A stretch of 61,697 bases of DNA, taken from the NCBI RefSeq assembly GCF_004522235.1, contig NZ_SDLT01000051.1:1-61697 (forward strand), written 5' to 3'. Of the stretch, positions 8,224 to 17,180 are shown piece after piece (position 1 is the first letter of the stretch; the number at the start of each line of letters is the position of its first letter). A program made the position numbers and the translations under genes. The DNA comes from Amycolatopsis nivea. Its GTDB lineage: Bacteria; Actinomycetota; Actinomycetes; Mycobacteriales; Pseudonocardiaceae. The notes under the pieces are model-generated. The model worked only from the letters and a program-made list of their open reading frames with translations, was not told the DNA's origin and did no database searches.

Positions 8224-8775
8224 ATGGATGACCCGTCCCATGCTCCGGCCTGGGCCTACGAACGACCCGAAATCCATCCCCCGGATCCGACGTGGGCTTC
8301 ACGCGGCTCCGCGCTGTGCGCTGAGATCGCGCGGCTGCTCGCGCCTTGGCTCGCTCCCGGGCAGGTGGAGCACGTCGGCTCGACAGCGGTGCCCGGCTTG
8401 GCGGCCAAACCGGTGCTCGACGTGATGGCCCCGATGCGGGACCTGTCCGCGGCGACGGTCTCGGCGGTAGTGCCGGTGCTTTCCGCTGAGGGCTGGTGCT
8501 ACGTGCCACCGGAACTGGACGTCGCGGCACCGTGGCGGCGGTTCTTCGTGCTGCCCGATGTGGAGGGACGGCGTCGGGTGGCGCACCTGCACCTGCTGCC
8601 GGAGGGACATCCACGGTGGCAGGCACAGCTCCGATTCCGGGACGCGCTGCGGGCGGATCCCGGGTTGGCCGAGGAGTACGCCGAGGTGAAGCGACGGCTG
8701 GCTGGGGAGGTGACGGATCGGGAGGTGTATACGGCGGGGAAGACGGAGTTCGTCCTGCGGGTTTTGGGCGGTTGA
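8224..8775 (+). CDS. GrpB family protein (UPF0157, nucleotidyltransferase-like fold)
   Basis: 183 residues from ATG 8224. The family hallmark VEHVGSTAVPGLAAKPVLDV is near residue 43, followed by the conserved HLHLLPEGHPRWQ region near 125. The length fits the GrpB/DUF157 family. An in-frame TTG at 8212 is a less likely start. It stands alone between a terminator-like hairpin and a long non-coding repeat region. Molecular function of the family is poorly known; a distant nucleotidyltransferase fold has been noted. Confidence 0.85.
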   Translation: MDDPSHAPAWAYERPEIHPPDPTWASRGSALCAEIARLLAPWLAPGQVEHVGSTAVPGLAAKPVLDVMAPMRDLSAATVSAVVPVLSAEGWCYVPPELDVAAPWRRFFVLPDVEGRRRVAHLHLLPEGHPRWQAQLRFRDALRADPGLAEEYAEVKRRLAGEVTDREVYTAGKTEFVLRVLGG

Positions 8776-9519
8776 GGGCTGTGTGCTGCGGCTAGCGCCG
8801 AGTCTCGCTGTTCGAGCCCGGTACGGTCGCGCCCCCACCGCGCGACCGTGCCGACCTCTGCGCCGAGCTCCTCTGCGCCGAGCCCTCTGCGGTCGAGGGT
8901 GCTCCGGCGATCATCCCGCCGGGCCCTGCGCCCTCAGCGGCTCCTGTGAATCGCAGCCGCCGCACCGCGCTCGCCCCGGCGCCCTCGGCAGCCCCCGGGA
9001 ATCGCAGCCGCTGCACCACGCCACCGCGATCACCCCGCCCCAGCATCACCTGTGTGAAATCGCGGCCGCCACATCGCGCGCTCGCCCCTGCGCCCTCCGC
9101 ACCCACTGGGAACCGCAGCCGCCAGACGACACCGCTCCAGCAACCCCGGCGATCACCCAAACCCTGCGCCCTCGGCAACCCCACCAATCGCAGTCACCAG
9201 ACGACACTCCAGCAACCGCGGCAATCACCCCGGCCCCCGCTAACCTCTGCGGGCTGCCGCGGCCCATCTGTCCAGACCGGCCTCTTCGCACCGGTCCGTC
9301 CCGAGCCCATCCCGGACCCGCCGCCCCCTCAACCTCGGCTCAGCCCGACCTCTGTCCCCCTGCGCCAGAACTCAGCCCAGCCAGCCCGCCCGACCGGATG
9401 CGGCTCCCCCGCATCGACCGGCCGCTCCGAACCCCACCGAGTCCCCACCCAGTCGCAGAGCAGGTGGCGACGAGGCCGCACCCCTCGGAACGGCGGCCTC
9501 GTCACCGGCCTGGACCAGC
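8776..9519. repeat. 744-bp non-coding island with degenerate tandem repeats
   Basis: No convincing gene. Between about 8920 and 9240 a unit recurs in decayed form: GCGCCCTC cores at 8928, 8979, 9090 and 9166, each followed by an AATCGCAGCCGCC-like block, and in the later units by CAGACGACAC and CCAGCAACC. Spacings of 51, 111 and 76 bases show irregular unit length. Frames through it are Pro/Arg/Ser-rich and lack start signals. It probably arose by local duplication and decay. The remainder up to the chitinase-like stop shows nothing else. Confidence 0.55.
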
Positions 9520-10500
9520 TCAGCCGTGGTACCCGGCCACGATCTTCGTGAACGCGTACTTCGGCTGCGAGATTCCGCTGCACTCCCCGCCGCCCGAGCA
9601 GTCCCGGTTGGTCGCCCAGAAGGTGAACCGGCCGAGGTGGTGGCTGGAGGCGTAGTCGCGGATCGCGGTGAAGTCCGACACCGAGACGACCTCGCCGGGG
9701 TTGTCCGTCTTGCCGTTCATCGACGAGAGGCCCGCGTGCCGGTACGCCGTGGCGCTGTCCCAGCCGAACGTCGACTTCAGCTGCCCCACGAGACCGTCCA
9801 CCGCGGACTTCGTCTTGCCCGCCATGTCGCCGCCGCTGGAGAAGTCGAACGGCATCACCGACCACACGTCCACCGGCGCGCCGATCGCCTTCGCCTGCTT
9901 GATCAGCCGCTTGCCCCAGTCGTTCGGGCCGGACGTTTCGGTGCCGATCGTGATCACGACGCGCACGCCGGGGTTCTTCTGCTTGGTGATCTTGACCGCG
10001 TTCAGGATCCGGTCCTGCACTGTCGCGTTCTCGAACTCGTCGGTGTTCTCGATGTCGAGGTCGATCGCCTTCAGGCCGTACGCGTCGATCACCTTCTGGT
10101 ACGCCCCCGCCAACGCCGAGGCCGACGAGCACTTGGCGCCGAGTTTCGTGCCGGACCAGCCGCCGAAGGACGGGATCACGTCGCCGCCCGCGTCGCGGAT
10201 GGACTTGATCAGGGTTTTGTCCGAACCGGTCAGCGAACGGTCGCCGTCCCACTTCGGGTTGCACGAGCCGTCCGACAGCATGAACGCGAGCGTGAACGTC
10301 TTGATCCCGGTCGCGGACATCGCCGCCGACGCGCTGGTCTGCCCCGCCCACTGGTACAGGTACGGCGAAGCGAGCACCGGGTCCGGAGCGGCCGCCACCT
10401 GCGGAGCGGACGCGGGCGCGGCCGTGGCCACCCCGGCCGCGGTCGCGAGAGCCGCCCCTGCCGCCGCCGCGAGCGCGGCCAGCCGACGCACTGATTTCAT
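9520..10500 (-). CDS. Secreted glycoside hydrolase family 18 (chitinase-like)
   Basis: 326 residues from the internal ATG (MKSVRR), which gives a clean signal peptide (basic start, Ala-rich core, cleavage near residues 28-31). The GH18 barrel shows SFGGWSG near 111-117 and the catalytic strand D147-L-D149-I-E151. The usual first Asp of the DxxDxDxE motif is replaced (KAIDLDIE), but the catalytic Glu and its two assisting Asp remain. It is a single-domain enzyme without a chitin-binding module. A DasR-like site lies about 92 bases upstream. Chitin or chito-oligosaccharide hydrolysis is expected; endo-N-acetylglucosaminidase activity cannot be excluded. Confidence 0.85.
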   Translation of the reverse strand: MKSVRRLAALAAAAGAALATAAGVATAAPASAPQVAAAPDPVLASPYLYQWAGQTSASAAMSATGIKTFTLAFMLSDGSCNPKWDGDRSLTGSDKTLIKSIRDAGGDVIPSFGGWSGTKLGAKCSSASALAGAYQKVIDAYGLKAIDLDIENTDEFENATVQDRILNAVKITKQKNPGVRVVITIGTETSGPNDWGKRLIKQAKAIGAPVDVWSVMPFDFSSGGDMAGKTKSAVDGLVGQLKSTFGWDSATAYRHAGLSSMNGKTDNPGEVVSVSDFTAIRDYASSHHLGRFTFWATNRDCSGGGECSGISQPKYAFTKIVAGYHG

Positions 10501-10591
10501 CGTGTTCCTCCCACGAGCACCACGGAACACCTCCGGTTTGAGGCGGCGGGATCAACCCGGGAGGAGTGCACCCGGAAGGGTGCCGTCACAC

Positions 10592-10607
10592 ACTGGACTA
10601 GACCAAA
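10592..10607. promoter_or_regulatory. DasR-responsive element (dre)-like site
   Basis: ACTGGACTAGACCAAA matches the published dre consensus ACTGGTCTAGACCACT at 13 of 16 positions, keeping the central CTAGACCA half. It lies in the leader of the GH18 gene. DasR represses chitinase and GlcNAc genes in Streptomyces and relatives. Confidence 0.6.
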
Positions 10608-10697
10608 TCGGCGTGTCAAGAGCCGCAGCCCGAACGGCGCACCGGACCGGAAACACCGCGCCCGGCCGGATTTCCCCCGGCCGGGTGGGGCCGAAAG

Positions 10698-12014
10698 TCA
10701 GGGGCGGCCGGCGGCGGTCCCCTCGCCGAGCCCGTCGGAGAAGTCGTGGTCGCGGGTCTCCGGCAGGGCCAGCACGCACAGGAAGCTGAGCACCCCGAGC
10801 ACGACCAGCACCAGGGCGACCGGCACCGTCGAGCCGGTCGACGCCCACAGATCGGTCGAGATCAGCGGCACGATCCCGCCGCCGATCACGCCCGCGACGC
10901 TGTACGCGATCGAAGCGCCGGAATACCGGTACCGCACCCGGAACAGCTCCGGCAGGAACGCACCCATCGGCCCGTACAGCATCGCGAAACACGCCAGGCC
11001 GCCGACGAAACCGAGCGTCAGCAGCACTGGGTTTCCCGTCTGCAGCAAGGCAAAGAGCGGAAACGCCCACACCACAACGGAAACCGCGGCCGCCGCGCTC
11101 AGCCGCCTGCGGCCCCATCGGTCGGACTTCATCGCGAACACCAGCGTCGCCACGCCCATCACGGTGGCGGCGATGAGCAGGCTGATCAGGACAGTGGTGC
11201 GCGGAATGCCGAGTGTGGTCGTCGCCATCGAAAGACAGAATGTGGTGACAGTATAGAAAAGCGCGTGCGCGAGCACGAACGACAACGTCGACAGCACCAA
11301 AATCCGCGGCTGTTTCCGCAGCAGTTCGAAGAGCGGGACTTTCGCCTGTTCGGCTTTGTCTAATGCGGCCTGGAAAACCGGCGTCTCAGCGATCTTGATC
11401 CGGATGTAGAACCCGACCGCCAGCAGCACCGCGGAGAACAGGAACGGCAGCCGCCAGCCCCAGGACAAGAACTCGGCGGGCGGGAGCACCGCGTCCAGCA
11501 GCAGGAACAGCAGGTTGCCCAGCACGAATCCGATGGCCGGGCCGAGCTGTGGGAAAGCCGAGTACAGGCCGCGTTTGCCCGGCGGCGCGTACTCCGTTGA
11601 CATCAGCACCGCGCCGCCCCATTCGCCGCCGAGGCCGATGCCCTGCACGAAGCGCAGCACCACCAGCAGGACCGGCGACCAGATGCCGAGCGTGCCGTAG
11701 TCCGGGACCAGCCCGACGGCCACTGTGGACAGTCCCATCACCAGCAAGGACGTGACCAGCATGGACTTGCGGCCGATCCGGTCGCCCCAGTGTCCGAAAA
11801 GGATCGCCCCGACCGGGCGCGCGACGAATCCCACCGCGAAGGTGCCGAGCGAGGCGAGCACCCCGGCGGTCGAGGAAAACGTCGGGAAAAAGACCTTCCC
11901 GAACACCAGCGCCGCCGCGGTCCCGTAGATGTAGAAATCGTAGAACTCGATGGCGGTGCCGATGAAACTGGCGGTGGCGATGCGCGACATGTCGGTGCGC
12001 GCGGGTGCGGTCAT
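10698..12014 (-). CDS. MFS transporter, metabolite:H+ symporter (MHS) family
   Basis: 438 residues from the ATG at 12014 (MTAPARTDMSR). About 12 hydrophobic helices are visible, with the MHS-type first helix IEFYDFYIYGTAA, the GHWGDRIGRKSML loop between helices 2 and 3 and GIGLGGEWGGAVL in helix 4. Members import organic acids such as shikimate, citrate or aromatic acids. It lies 53 bases downstream of two short-chain dehydrogenase genes that follow the shared palindromic operator, so it may import the substrate of that pathway. Confidence 0.88.
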   Translation of the reverse strand: MTAPARTDMSRIATASFIGTAIEFYDFYIYGTAAALVFGKVFFPTFSSTAGVLASLGTFAVGFVARPVGAILFGHWGDRIGRKSMLVTSLLVMGLSTVAVGLVPDYGTLGIWSPVLLVVLRFVQGIGLGGEWGGAVLMSTEYAPPGKRGLYSAFPQLGPAIGFVLGNLLFLLLDAVLPPAEFLSWGWRLPFLFSAVLLAVGFYIRIKIAETPVFQAALDKAEQAKVPLFELLRKQPRILVLSTLSFVLAHALFYTVTTFCLSMATTTLGIPRTTVLISLLIAATVMGVATLVFAMKSDRWGRRRLSAAAAVSVVVWAFPLFALLQTGNPVLLTLGFVGGLACFAMLYGPMGAFLPELFRVRYRYSGASIAYSVAGVIGGGIVPLISTDLWASTGSTVPVALVLVVLGVLSFLCVLALPETRDHDFSDGLGEGTAAGRP

Positions 12015-12067
12015 TCCGGCTCCCTGTTCTCCCCTGCGGCTCGGTGCCGCCCCGGGAGAATATCGGG

Positions 12068-12841
12068 TCACGCGTCGCCGGGCAGCTCCTCCATTTTCCG
12101 CTGCAGCTTGTTCATCCCGCCGAGCCAGCGGTCGGTTTCGGTGGCGCGCAAGGCATAGAAGTCCGCGACCTCGGCGTGCGGCAGCACCAGGAACCGGTTC
12201 TCGGCCATCGCGGCGAACAACGCGTCGGCCACCTGCGGCGGGTCGATCGCGCTGGCGCCCATCAGCAGTTTGCCGCGTTCGCCGGTCTCTTCGAGCATCG
12301 CGGTGCGCACGCCCTGCGGGCAGATCGCCTGCACGGTGATGCCGCGGTGCCGGTAGGTGGCCGACAGCCATTCCGCGAACGCCAGCGCGCCGTGCTTGGT
12401 CACCGAATACGGAGCCGAGCCAAGGCTCGTGAGCACGCCCGCCGCGGACACCGTCGCGACGAACCGCCCCTCGCCGCGCTCCAGCCACGCCGGCAGCAGC
12501 AGCCGGGCCGCACGGACGTGTGCCATCACGTTCACGTCCCACGCCAGCGACCACGCGTCTTCGTCCGCGTGGGCGTCGCCGAACGGCGCGACCCCGGCGT
12601 TGGCGCAGAAAACGTCGATCTCACCGAGCGTTTCGCGGGCGGTGTCGATCAGGTCGGCGACCCCGGATTCGCTGGCGACGTCACCGGCGAACGACGTGCC
12701 GCCCACCTCGGCCGCGACCTCGGCGGCACGGTCCCCGTCGAGGTCCGCGACCACGATGCGAGCCCCGTCGGCCGCGAACCGCCGCGCCAGTGCCGCCCCG
12801 ATCCCGCCACCACCGCCGGTGATGACGACTCCGGCGCTCAC
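12068..12841 (-). CDS. Short-chain dehydrogenase/reductase
   Basis: 257 residues from the GTG that overlaps the upstream stop (GTGA). The glycine motif TGGGGGIGAALA, the NAG motif (CANAG) and the catalytic YSVTKHG are all present. It is extended at the C-terminus by about 25 residues (ETDRWLGGMNKLQRKMEE) compared with FabG. It is the second gene of an operon with another short-chain dehydrogenase and an MFS transporter. The substrate is probably an alcohol or ketone in lipid or terpenoid breakdown; not resolved. Confidence 0.87.
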   Translation of the reverse strand: MSAGVVITGGGGGIGAALARRFAADGARIVVADLDGDRAAEVAAEVGGTSFAGDVASESGVADLIDTARETLGEIDVFCANAGVAPFGDAHADEDAWSLAWDVNVMAHVRAARLLLPAWLERGEGRFVATVSAAGVLTSLGSAPYSVTKHGALAFAEWLSATYRHRGITVQAICPQGVRTAMLEETGERGKLLMGASAIDPPQVADALFAAMAENRFLVLPHAEVADFYALRATETDRWLGGMNKLQRKMEELPGDA

Positions 12842-13593
12842 AGACCGCCGCCGAGCGTCACGCCGCCGTCGAGCACGACCGTCTGCCCGGTCATCCAGCC
12901 CGCCTCGCCGGACAGCAGGAACGCCACCGCGCCCGCGATGTCCTCCGGCACCCCGAGCCGCTTCATCGGATACGCCGCGGCGACTTCTTCCTCGCGCCCC
13001 TCGTACAGCGCGGTCGCGAACTGCGTCTTGACCACCGCCGGAGCCACCGCGTTGACCCGGATCTTCGGACCGAGTTCCGCGCCGAGTTCCTGGGTGAGCC
13101 GGATCAGCGCGGCCTTGCTGACGCCGTACATGCCGATGCCCGGCGAGGTGCGGATGCCCGCGATCGAGGCGACGTTGACCACCGCGCCGCCGTGCTCGCC
13201 CATCCACGCGTCCCGCGCGACGCGGATCCACGACAGCGGCGCCACGACGTTCACCGCGAAGATCTTGCTCGCGGCGGCCGGGTCGACGTCCAGCGTGGGC
13301 CCGTAGACCGGGTTGATGCCGGTGTTGTTGACCAGCATGTCGAGACTGCCGAACTTCTCGACCGCGGCGGCGACCGCCTCCTGCTGATGCGCGGCGTCGT
13401 CGGCCTTGCCGGGCACCGCGATCGCGACCTCGGGCCCGCCGAGCTTCTCGACGGCCTCCGCGAGCGGCTCCGGCTTGCGCGCGGTGATGCACACCTTCGC
13501 CCCGCGCTCGACCAGCCCCTGCGCGATAGCCAGCCCGATCCCCCGGCTGGCCCCGGTGACCAGGGCAACGCGATCCTTGAACGACTCCACCAC
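12838..13593 (-). CDS. Short-chain dehydrogenase/reductase (FabG-like)
   Basis: 251 residues starting at GTG with AAGGAG six bases before it. Classical SDR motifs: TGASRGIGLAIA, NNTG in place of NNAG, and YGVSKAALI. The C-terminal LDGGVTLGGG is standard for the FabG group. First gene of an operon. A palindromic operator with the same arms as that of the 2.3-kb operon lies 34 bases upstream, suggesting that both operons serve one pathway. Confidence 0.88.
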   Translation of the reverse strand: MVESFKDRVALVTGASRGIGLAIAQGLVERGAKVCITARKPEPLAEAVEKLGGPEVAIAVPGKADDAAHQQEAVAAAVEKFGSLDMLVNNTGINPVYGPTLDVDPAAASKIFAVNVVAPLSWIRVARDAWMGEHGGAVVNVASIAGIRTSPGIGMYGVSKAALIRLTQELGAELGPKIRVNAVAPAVVKTQFATALYEGREEEVAAAYPMKRLGVPEDIAGAVAFLLSGEAGWMTGQTVVLDGGVTLGGGL

Positions 13594-13626
13594 ACCGTCT
13601 CCTTGTCCGCCGCTGGACAGCCACCG

Positions 13627-13642
13627 CTAAGCGACCGCTTAG
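13627..13642. promoter_or_regulatory. Second copy of the CTAAGCG-NN-CGCTTAG operator
   Basis: CTAAGCGACCGCTTAG has arms identical to the site at 2270-2285; only the two central bases differ. It is 34 bases before the SDR start at 13593, in a position to block the promoter. Two copies ahead of two lipid-type operons suggest a common TetR-like repressor encoded elsewhere. Confidence 0.75.
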
Positions 13643-13967
13643 TCGCAGGATAACGGCGAGGCTCGCTTACGCAACCCTGGACCGTCGCCTCGGCCGTCAC
13701 AACGCGGTGGGTCACTGCCGTCCGGACCCTGCGTATTCACCGACCAGCGGCTCTCGACAACACGCCCGCCTGCAGTTCTGGCGACATGCGAGGAACAGCG
13801 AAACACAGAAGTCGATGACTGCTGGCGCGCCGGCTGAGTGAAGCAGATCTGCCCCCGACGGACTCAGCGCTGGTCCCTCGCGCAACCTCGAACCGCATAG
13901 CGACCACAGACAGTGACCGCCGTCGCGACCCTGTGCGTTCGCCTGGCCGGGAAGTCCGGGCGAAGGA
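13643..13967. other. Intergenic region without recognisable gene
   Basis: 325 bases between the SDR operon leader and the end of the sugar permease operon. No frame with a plausible start or family motif and no clear hairpin was seen. It presumably contains the upstream part of the SDR promoter. Confidence 0.5.
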
Positions 13968-14789
13968 TTACTTGCCGAAACCCGCGGTGAGACCGGTGAC
14001 GAGGTAGCGCCGGCCGAGGATGTACAGCGCGAGGACCGGCAGGGTGGAAAGGACGACCGCGGCGAGGACCGCGGGGATGTTGACCCGGAACTGGCCTTGG
14101 AAAGCCCACAGCGCCATGGGAAGCACGCGCTGGTCGGCGCTCTGGGTGAGGATGAGCGGGAAGAGGAATCCGTTCCACACGTTGAGGCCGTCGTACACCG
14201 CGACGGTGACCATCGCGGGTTTGACCATGGGCAGCACCAGGCTGACGAGCATCCGTCCGTGCCCGGCGCCGTCCACGCGCATCGATTCGAACAGCTCGTT
14301 CGGCACGTCGCGCAGGAAATTGGCCAGGACGACCACCGAGAGCGGAATCGCGAAGGCGACCGAGGGCAGCACGATCGCGAGCAGGGTGTCGTAGAGGTGC
14401 GCGCGCGTGATCAGGTAATAGATCGGGATGATCGTCGCCTGCAGCGGGATCGCCAGGCCTAGCAGGAAAATCTTGTACGTGGTCGCGGAGAACCGGGTCC
14501 GGCCGCGCACGATGAAATAGGCCGCCAGTAGCGATACCGCGACGGTGATAACCACAGTGCCTGCCGTGACGACCGCACTGTTGATCAGGTAGCGGAGGAA
14601 ACCGTTGTCCAGGACCAGCCGGTAGTTCTCGAACGTGGGATCGGCGGGCAGCGACAACGGATTGGCCCCGAAGAACCCGCTCTGGCCGCGCAGGCTCGTC
14701 ACGACGATGTAGTACACGGGCACGAGAACGACGAACAGCCAGGCGAATCCGGCGAGCCCGCCGAGCACGTTGGGCCTGCTCCTGGCCAT
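13968..14789 (-). CDS. Carbohydrate ABC transporter permease (MalG-like)
   Basis: 273 residues with six predicted membrane helices and the cytoplasmic EAA-type loop ELFESMRVDGAGHGRML near residue 185. The ATG overlaps the stop of the upstream permease by one base (TGATG). Together with the MalF-like permease and the lipoprotein it forms a CUT1-family importer for an oligosaccharide. No ATPase gene is present; such systems in actinomycetes share a common MsiK-type ATPase encoded elsewhere. Confidence 0.92.
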   Translation of the reverse strand: MARSRPNVLGGLAGFAWLFVVLVPVYYIVVTSLRGQSGFFGANPLSLPADPTFENYRLVLDNGFLRYLINSAVVTAGTVVITVAVSLLAAYFIVRGRTRFSATTYKIFLLGLAIPLQATIIPIYYLITRAHLYDTLLAIVLPSVAFAIPLSVVVLANFLRDVPNELFESMRVDGAGHGRMLVSLVLPMVKPAMVTVAVYDGLNVWNGFLFPLILTQSADQRVLPMALWAFQGQFRVNIPAVLAAVVLSTLPVLALYILGRRYLVTGLTAGFGK

Positions 14790-15721
14790 CACACACCGTC
14801 CTGCTGGCTGCCGCGGGAGAAGCGGGCGAACCGGGAGAGGCCGAGCGACAGCGCCAGCCCGGCGACGACGAGCAGTACGGCCAGAGTGCTCGCGCGGCCC
14901 ATGTCGTTGTTCGAGAAACCGTTGAGGTACATGTCCAGCGGCAGGAACCGGGTGGCGTTGCCCGGGCCGCCGCCGGTGAGCACGAAGACCAGGTCGAAAT
15001 AGGTCAGCGAGCCGACCAGCATCAGCGTCGAGGAGGTGACGATCGTGTAGCGCAGCTGCGGCAGGGTGATGTGGAAGAACTGCCGGACCGGGCCCGCGCC
15101 GTCGATCTGCGCGGCTTCGTAAAGCTGGGCCGGGATCTGCCGCACTCCCGCTTGATAGAGCAGCGTGTGGAACGGCATGAACTGCCAGCCGATCACGAAG
15201 ATCACCACGTACAGGGCCAGTGTCGGCTCGCCGAGCCAGTCCTGGGAGAGCCAGTCGGCTCCGAAAGCGCGGCTCATCCCGAAGTTCGGGTCGAGCAGGG
15301 CTTTGAACGCGATCGCGATCGCGGCCGAGGACAGCAGCAGCGGAAGGAAATACAGCACGCCCAGCACCGCGCGGTACCGGCCGCGGCCCGCGGTCAGCAC
15401 GCCAAGCAGAAGCGAGACCGGCGTCTGGAACAACCAGCTCGCCGCCATCACCTGCACGCTGAGCCAGAGCGCGTGATAAGTAGCCGGGTCGCTTAGCGCC
15501 GCCGTCCAGTTGCCGAGCCCGGTCCAGACGGGGTCGGCGATCCCGTCCCACTTCATCAGGCTGAGCACCGCCACCCCGCCGAGCGGGAGCAGCGCGAAGA
15601 TCGAGAAGAACGCCAGCGCGGGAACGGCCGTCAGCGGATGCGGTCCGGCGCGGCCGGGCGTCGCGGCGGACCGCGGCCGCTTCCCGGAACGCTCCCGCAC
15701 GAGGGCAGCGGACACCGTCAC
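14789..15721 (-). CDS. Carbohydrate ABC transporter permease (MalF-like)
   Basis: 310 residues from the GTG overlapping the stop of the binding-protein gene (GTGA). A basic N-terminus precedes six helices, and the EAA loop is QLYEAAQIDGAGPVRQF. It pairs with the next permease to make the membrane pore of a CUT1 sugar importer. Substrate is set by the binding protein and the GH3 enzyme across the divergent promoter. Confidence 0.92.
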   Translation of the reverse strand: MTVSAALVRERSGKRPRSAATPGRAGPHPLTAVPALAFFSIFALLPLGGVAVLSLMKWDGIADPVWTGLGNWTAALSDPATYHALWLSVQVMAASWLFQTPVSLLLGVLTAGRGRYRAVLGVLYFLPLLLSSAAIAIAFKALLDPNFGMSRAFGADWLSQDWLGEPTLALYVVIFVIGWQFMPFHTLLYQAGVRQIPAQLYEAAQIDGAGPVRQFFHITLPQLRYTIVTSSTLMLVGSLTYFDLVFVLTGGGPGNATRFLPLDMYLNGFSNNDMGRASTLAVLLVVAGLALSLGLSRFARFSRGSQQDGV

Positions 15722-17028
15722 TTCCCGACCGTCGCGTTCATGTTCGCCGAGAACTGCTCGGGCGTGATCTGCTTGAGGAAGAGCTGGTCCAGGTTGTTCA
15801 GCAGCGCGTCGGCCTGTCCGGGGGAAAGGGCCTGGTCCCAGGAGAGCTGGAAATTCGGCGCGTTCCGCGCCAGTCCGTACACATAGGACAGATACGCCGG
15901 GTCCGGTGCCTTGGCCAGTTTGGCCTCGATCCCGTTGACCGGCGGCACCGCGCCCCCGGCGAGCAGCGCGTCGACGTAGGCATCGTTCATGACGCCCTCG
16001 CGCAGGTATTTCACCGCCGCCTGTTTCTGCGCGTCGGAGGCGTGCGCGGACACCGACCAGAAGTTCGCCGGGTTCCCGACGATGTCCGCCGGATCGCCCT
16101 TCCCTCCCGGCACGACCGGGAAGCCGACGTAACCGAGTTTGCCCGCGGCGAAACCGGGGTCGGCTTCCTTGATCGTGGGGAACGCCCACGAACCCATCAG
16201 GTACATCGCCGCCTTGCCGGTGTAGAGCAGGGCGAGGTCCGCGTTGCTGTCGGTGCTGATCGAATTGAACCCCTTGGCGAATCCGCCCGCGTCGACGAGC
16301 TGCTGGATCTTGCGGTTCGCGTCCAGGATCGCGGGATCGGACCAGGCGCCCGGCTTGTTCGCGGCGATCGCGGCGAAGACGCCCGGCCCGCCGATCCGGT
16401 CGACCAGGTACTCCTCCCACATCAGCTGCGGCCATTTGCTTTGCCCGCCGAGGGAGAACGGAGCGATCCCGGCGGCGGCGAACTTCGGCACGAGCGCCAT
16501 CAGCTCGTCCCAGGTCTTCGGCGGCTGCGCGCCCACCCGGGCGAAGAGATCCTTGTTGTAGAACAGGAAAACCGGCTGCATGCTGTTGTTCGGCACGGCG
16601 TAGGTCTTTCCGTCCAGCACCCCGGTTTTCGCCACCGAGGGCAGGAACCGGCCGGTCAGCGCGGGATCCTTCCGCACCTCCGGGGTCAGATCCATGATTT
16701 TCCCTGCCGCGACCCAGGATTTCAGCATCCCGCCGTTGCCCCAGCTGAACACCAGGGTGGGCGCCTGGTCGGCGCCGACGGCCGAGCGGATCTTCTGCTT
16801 GTACGCGTCGTTGCCGAAGAACTGCCCCTCGACGCCGCCGCTGGCGAACGAAGCGCGGAACACCTGCTCGTCGCCGCCGGTCAACGCCCATGCCGTCGCT
16901 TTCCCGCCGGCGGCGGCCGTGGGCCCGCTCGTGCCGCACGCCGCGGTCAACGCCAGCAGAGCCGCGAACCCGGTCGCCGCGAGCGTCGTCCGCGTCCCGC
17001 GGACCGTCCGGCGAGTACCCAGTTTCAT
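15718..17028 (-). CDS. Extracellular sugar-binding lipoprotein of ABC importer
   Basis: 436 residues. A lipoprotein signal is visible: basic residues to about 13, a hydrophobic stretch and the lipobox LTAAC with C31. The rest matches the family 1 solute-binding fold (for example GSWAFPTIKEADPGF near 275). It is the first gene of the transporter operon, and a 16-bp LacI-type operator lies 23 bases before its start. Likely ligand is a beta-linked disaccharide or oligosaccharide, given the GH3 enzyme under the same control. Confidence 0.92.
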   Translation of the reverse strand: MKLGTRRTVRGTRTTLAATGFAALLALTAACGTSGPTAAAGGKATAWALTGGDEQVFRASFASGGVEGQFFGNDAYKQKIRSAVGADQAPTLVFSWGNGGMLKSWVAAGKIMDLTPEVRKDPALTGRFLPSVAKTGVLDGKTYAVPNNSMQPVFLFYNKDLFARVGAQPPKTWDELMALVPKFAAAGIAPFSLGGQSKWPQLMWEEYLVDRIGGPGVFAAIAANKPGAWSDPAILDANRKIQQLVDAGGFAKGFNSISTDSNADLALLYTGKAAMYLMGSWAFPTIKEADPGFAAGKLGYVGFPVVPGGKGDPADIVGNPANFWSVSAHASDAQKQAAVKYLREGVMNDAYVDALLAGGAVPPVNGIEAKLAKAPDPAYLSYVYGLARNAPNFQLSWDQALSPGQADALLNNLDQLFLKQITPEQFSANMNATVGK

Positions 17029-17050
17029 GATGCACCTTCCGCTCCGAAGG

Positions 17051-17066
17051 TTCGAAAAGTTTCGAA
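17051..17066. promoter_or_regulatory. LacI-family operator, transporter side
   Basis: TTCGAAAAGTTTCGAA: 7-base arms TTCGAAA / TTTCGAA around a 2-base centre, 22 bases before the binding-protein start. It is a near copy of the site at 17152-17167. Confidence 0.8.
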
Positions 17067-17151
17067 AACTTCTCGTAGGCTGGCCGAAATCTAGGGTAGT
17101 GATTCGGGCCAGTCAAGTGCTAAATTCCCTTTTCATAGCCAACAATCACGC

Positions 17152-17167
17152 TTCGAAACATTTCGAA
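17152..17167. promoter_or_regulatory. LacI-family operator, regulator side
   Basis: TTCGAAACATTTCGAA has the same arms as the site at 17051-17066 and ends 13 bases before the lacI-type start, next to its ribosome binding site (AGAGGGAG). The two sites are 101 bases apart centre to centre, so looping or independent control of both divergent promoters is possible. Confidence 0.8.
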
Positions 17168-17180
17168 AAGAGGGAGCCTG

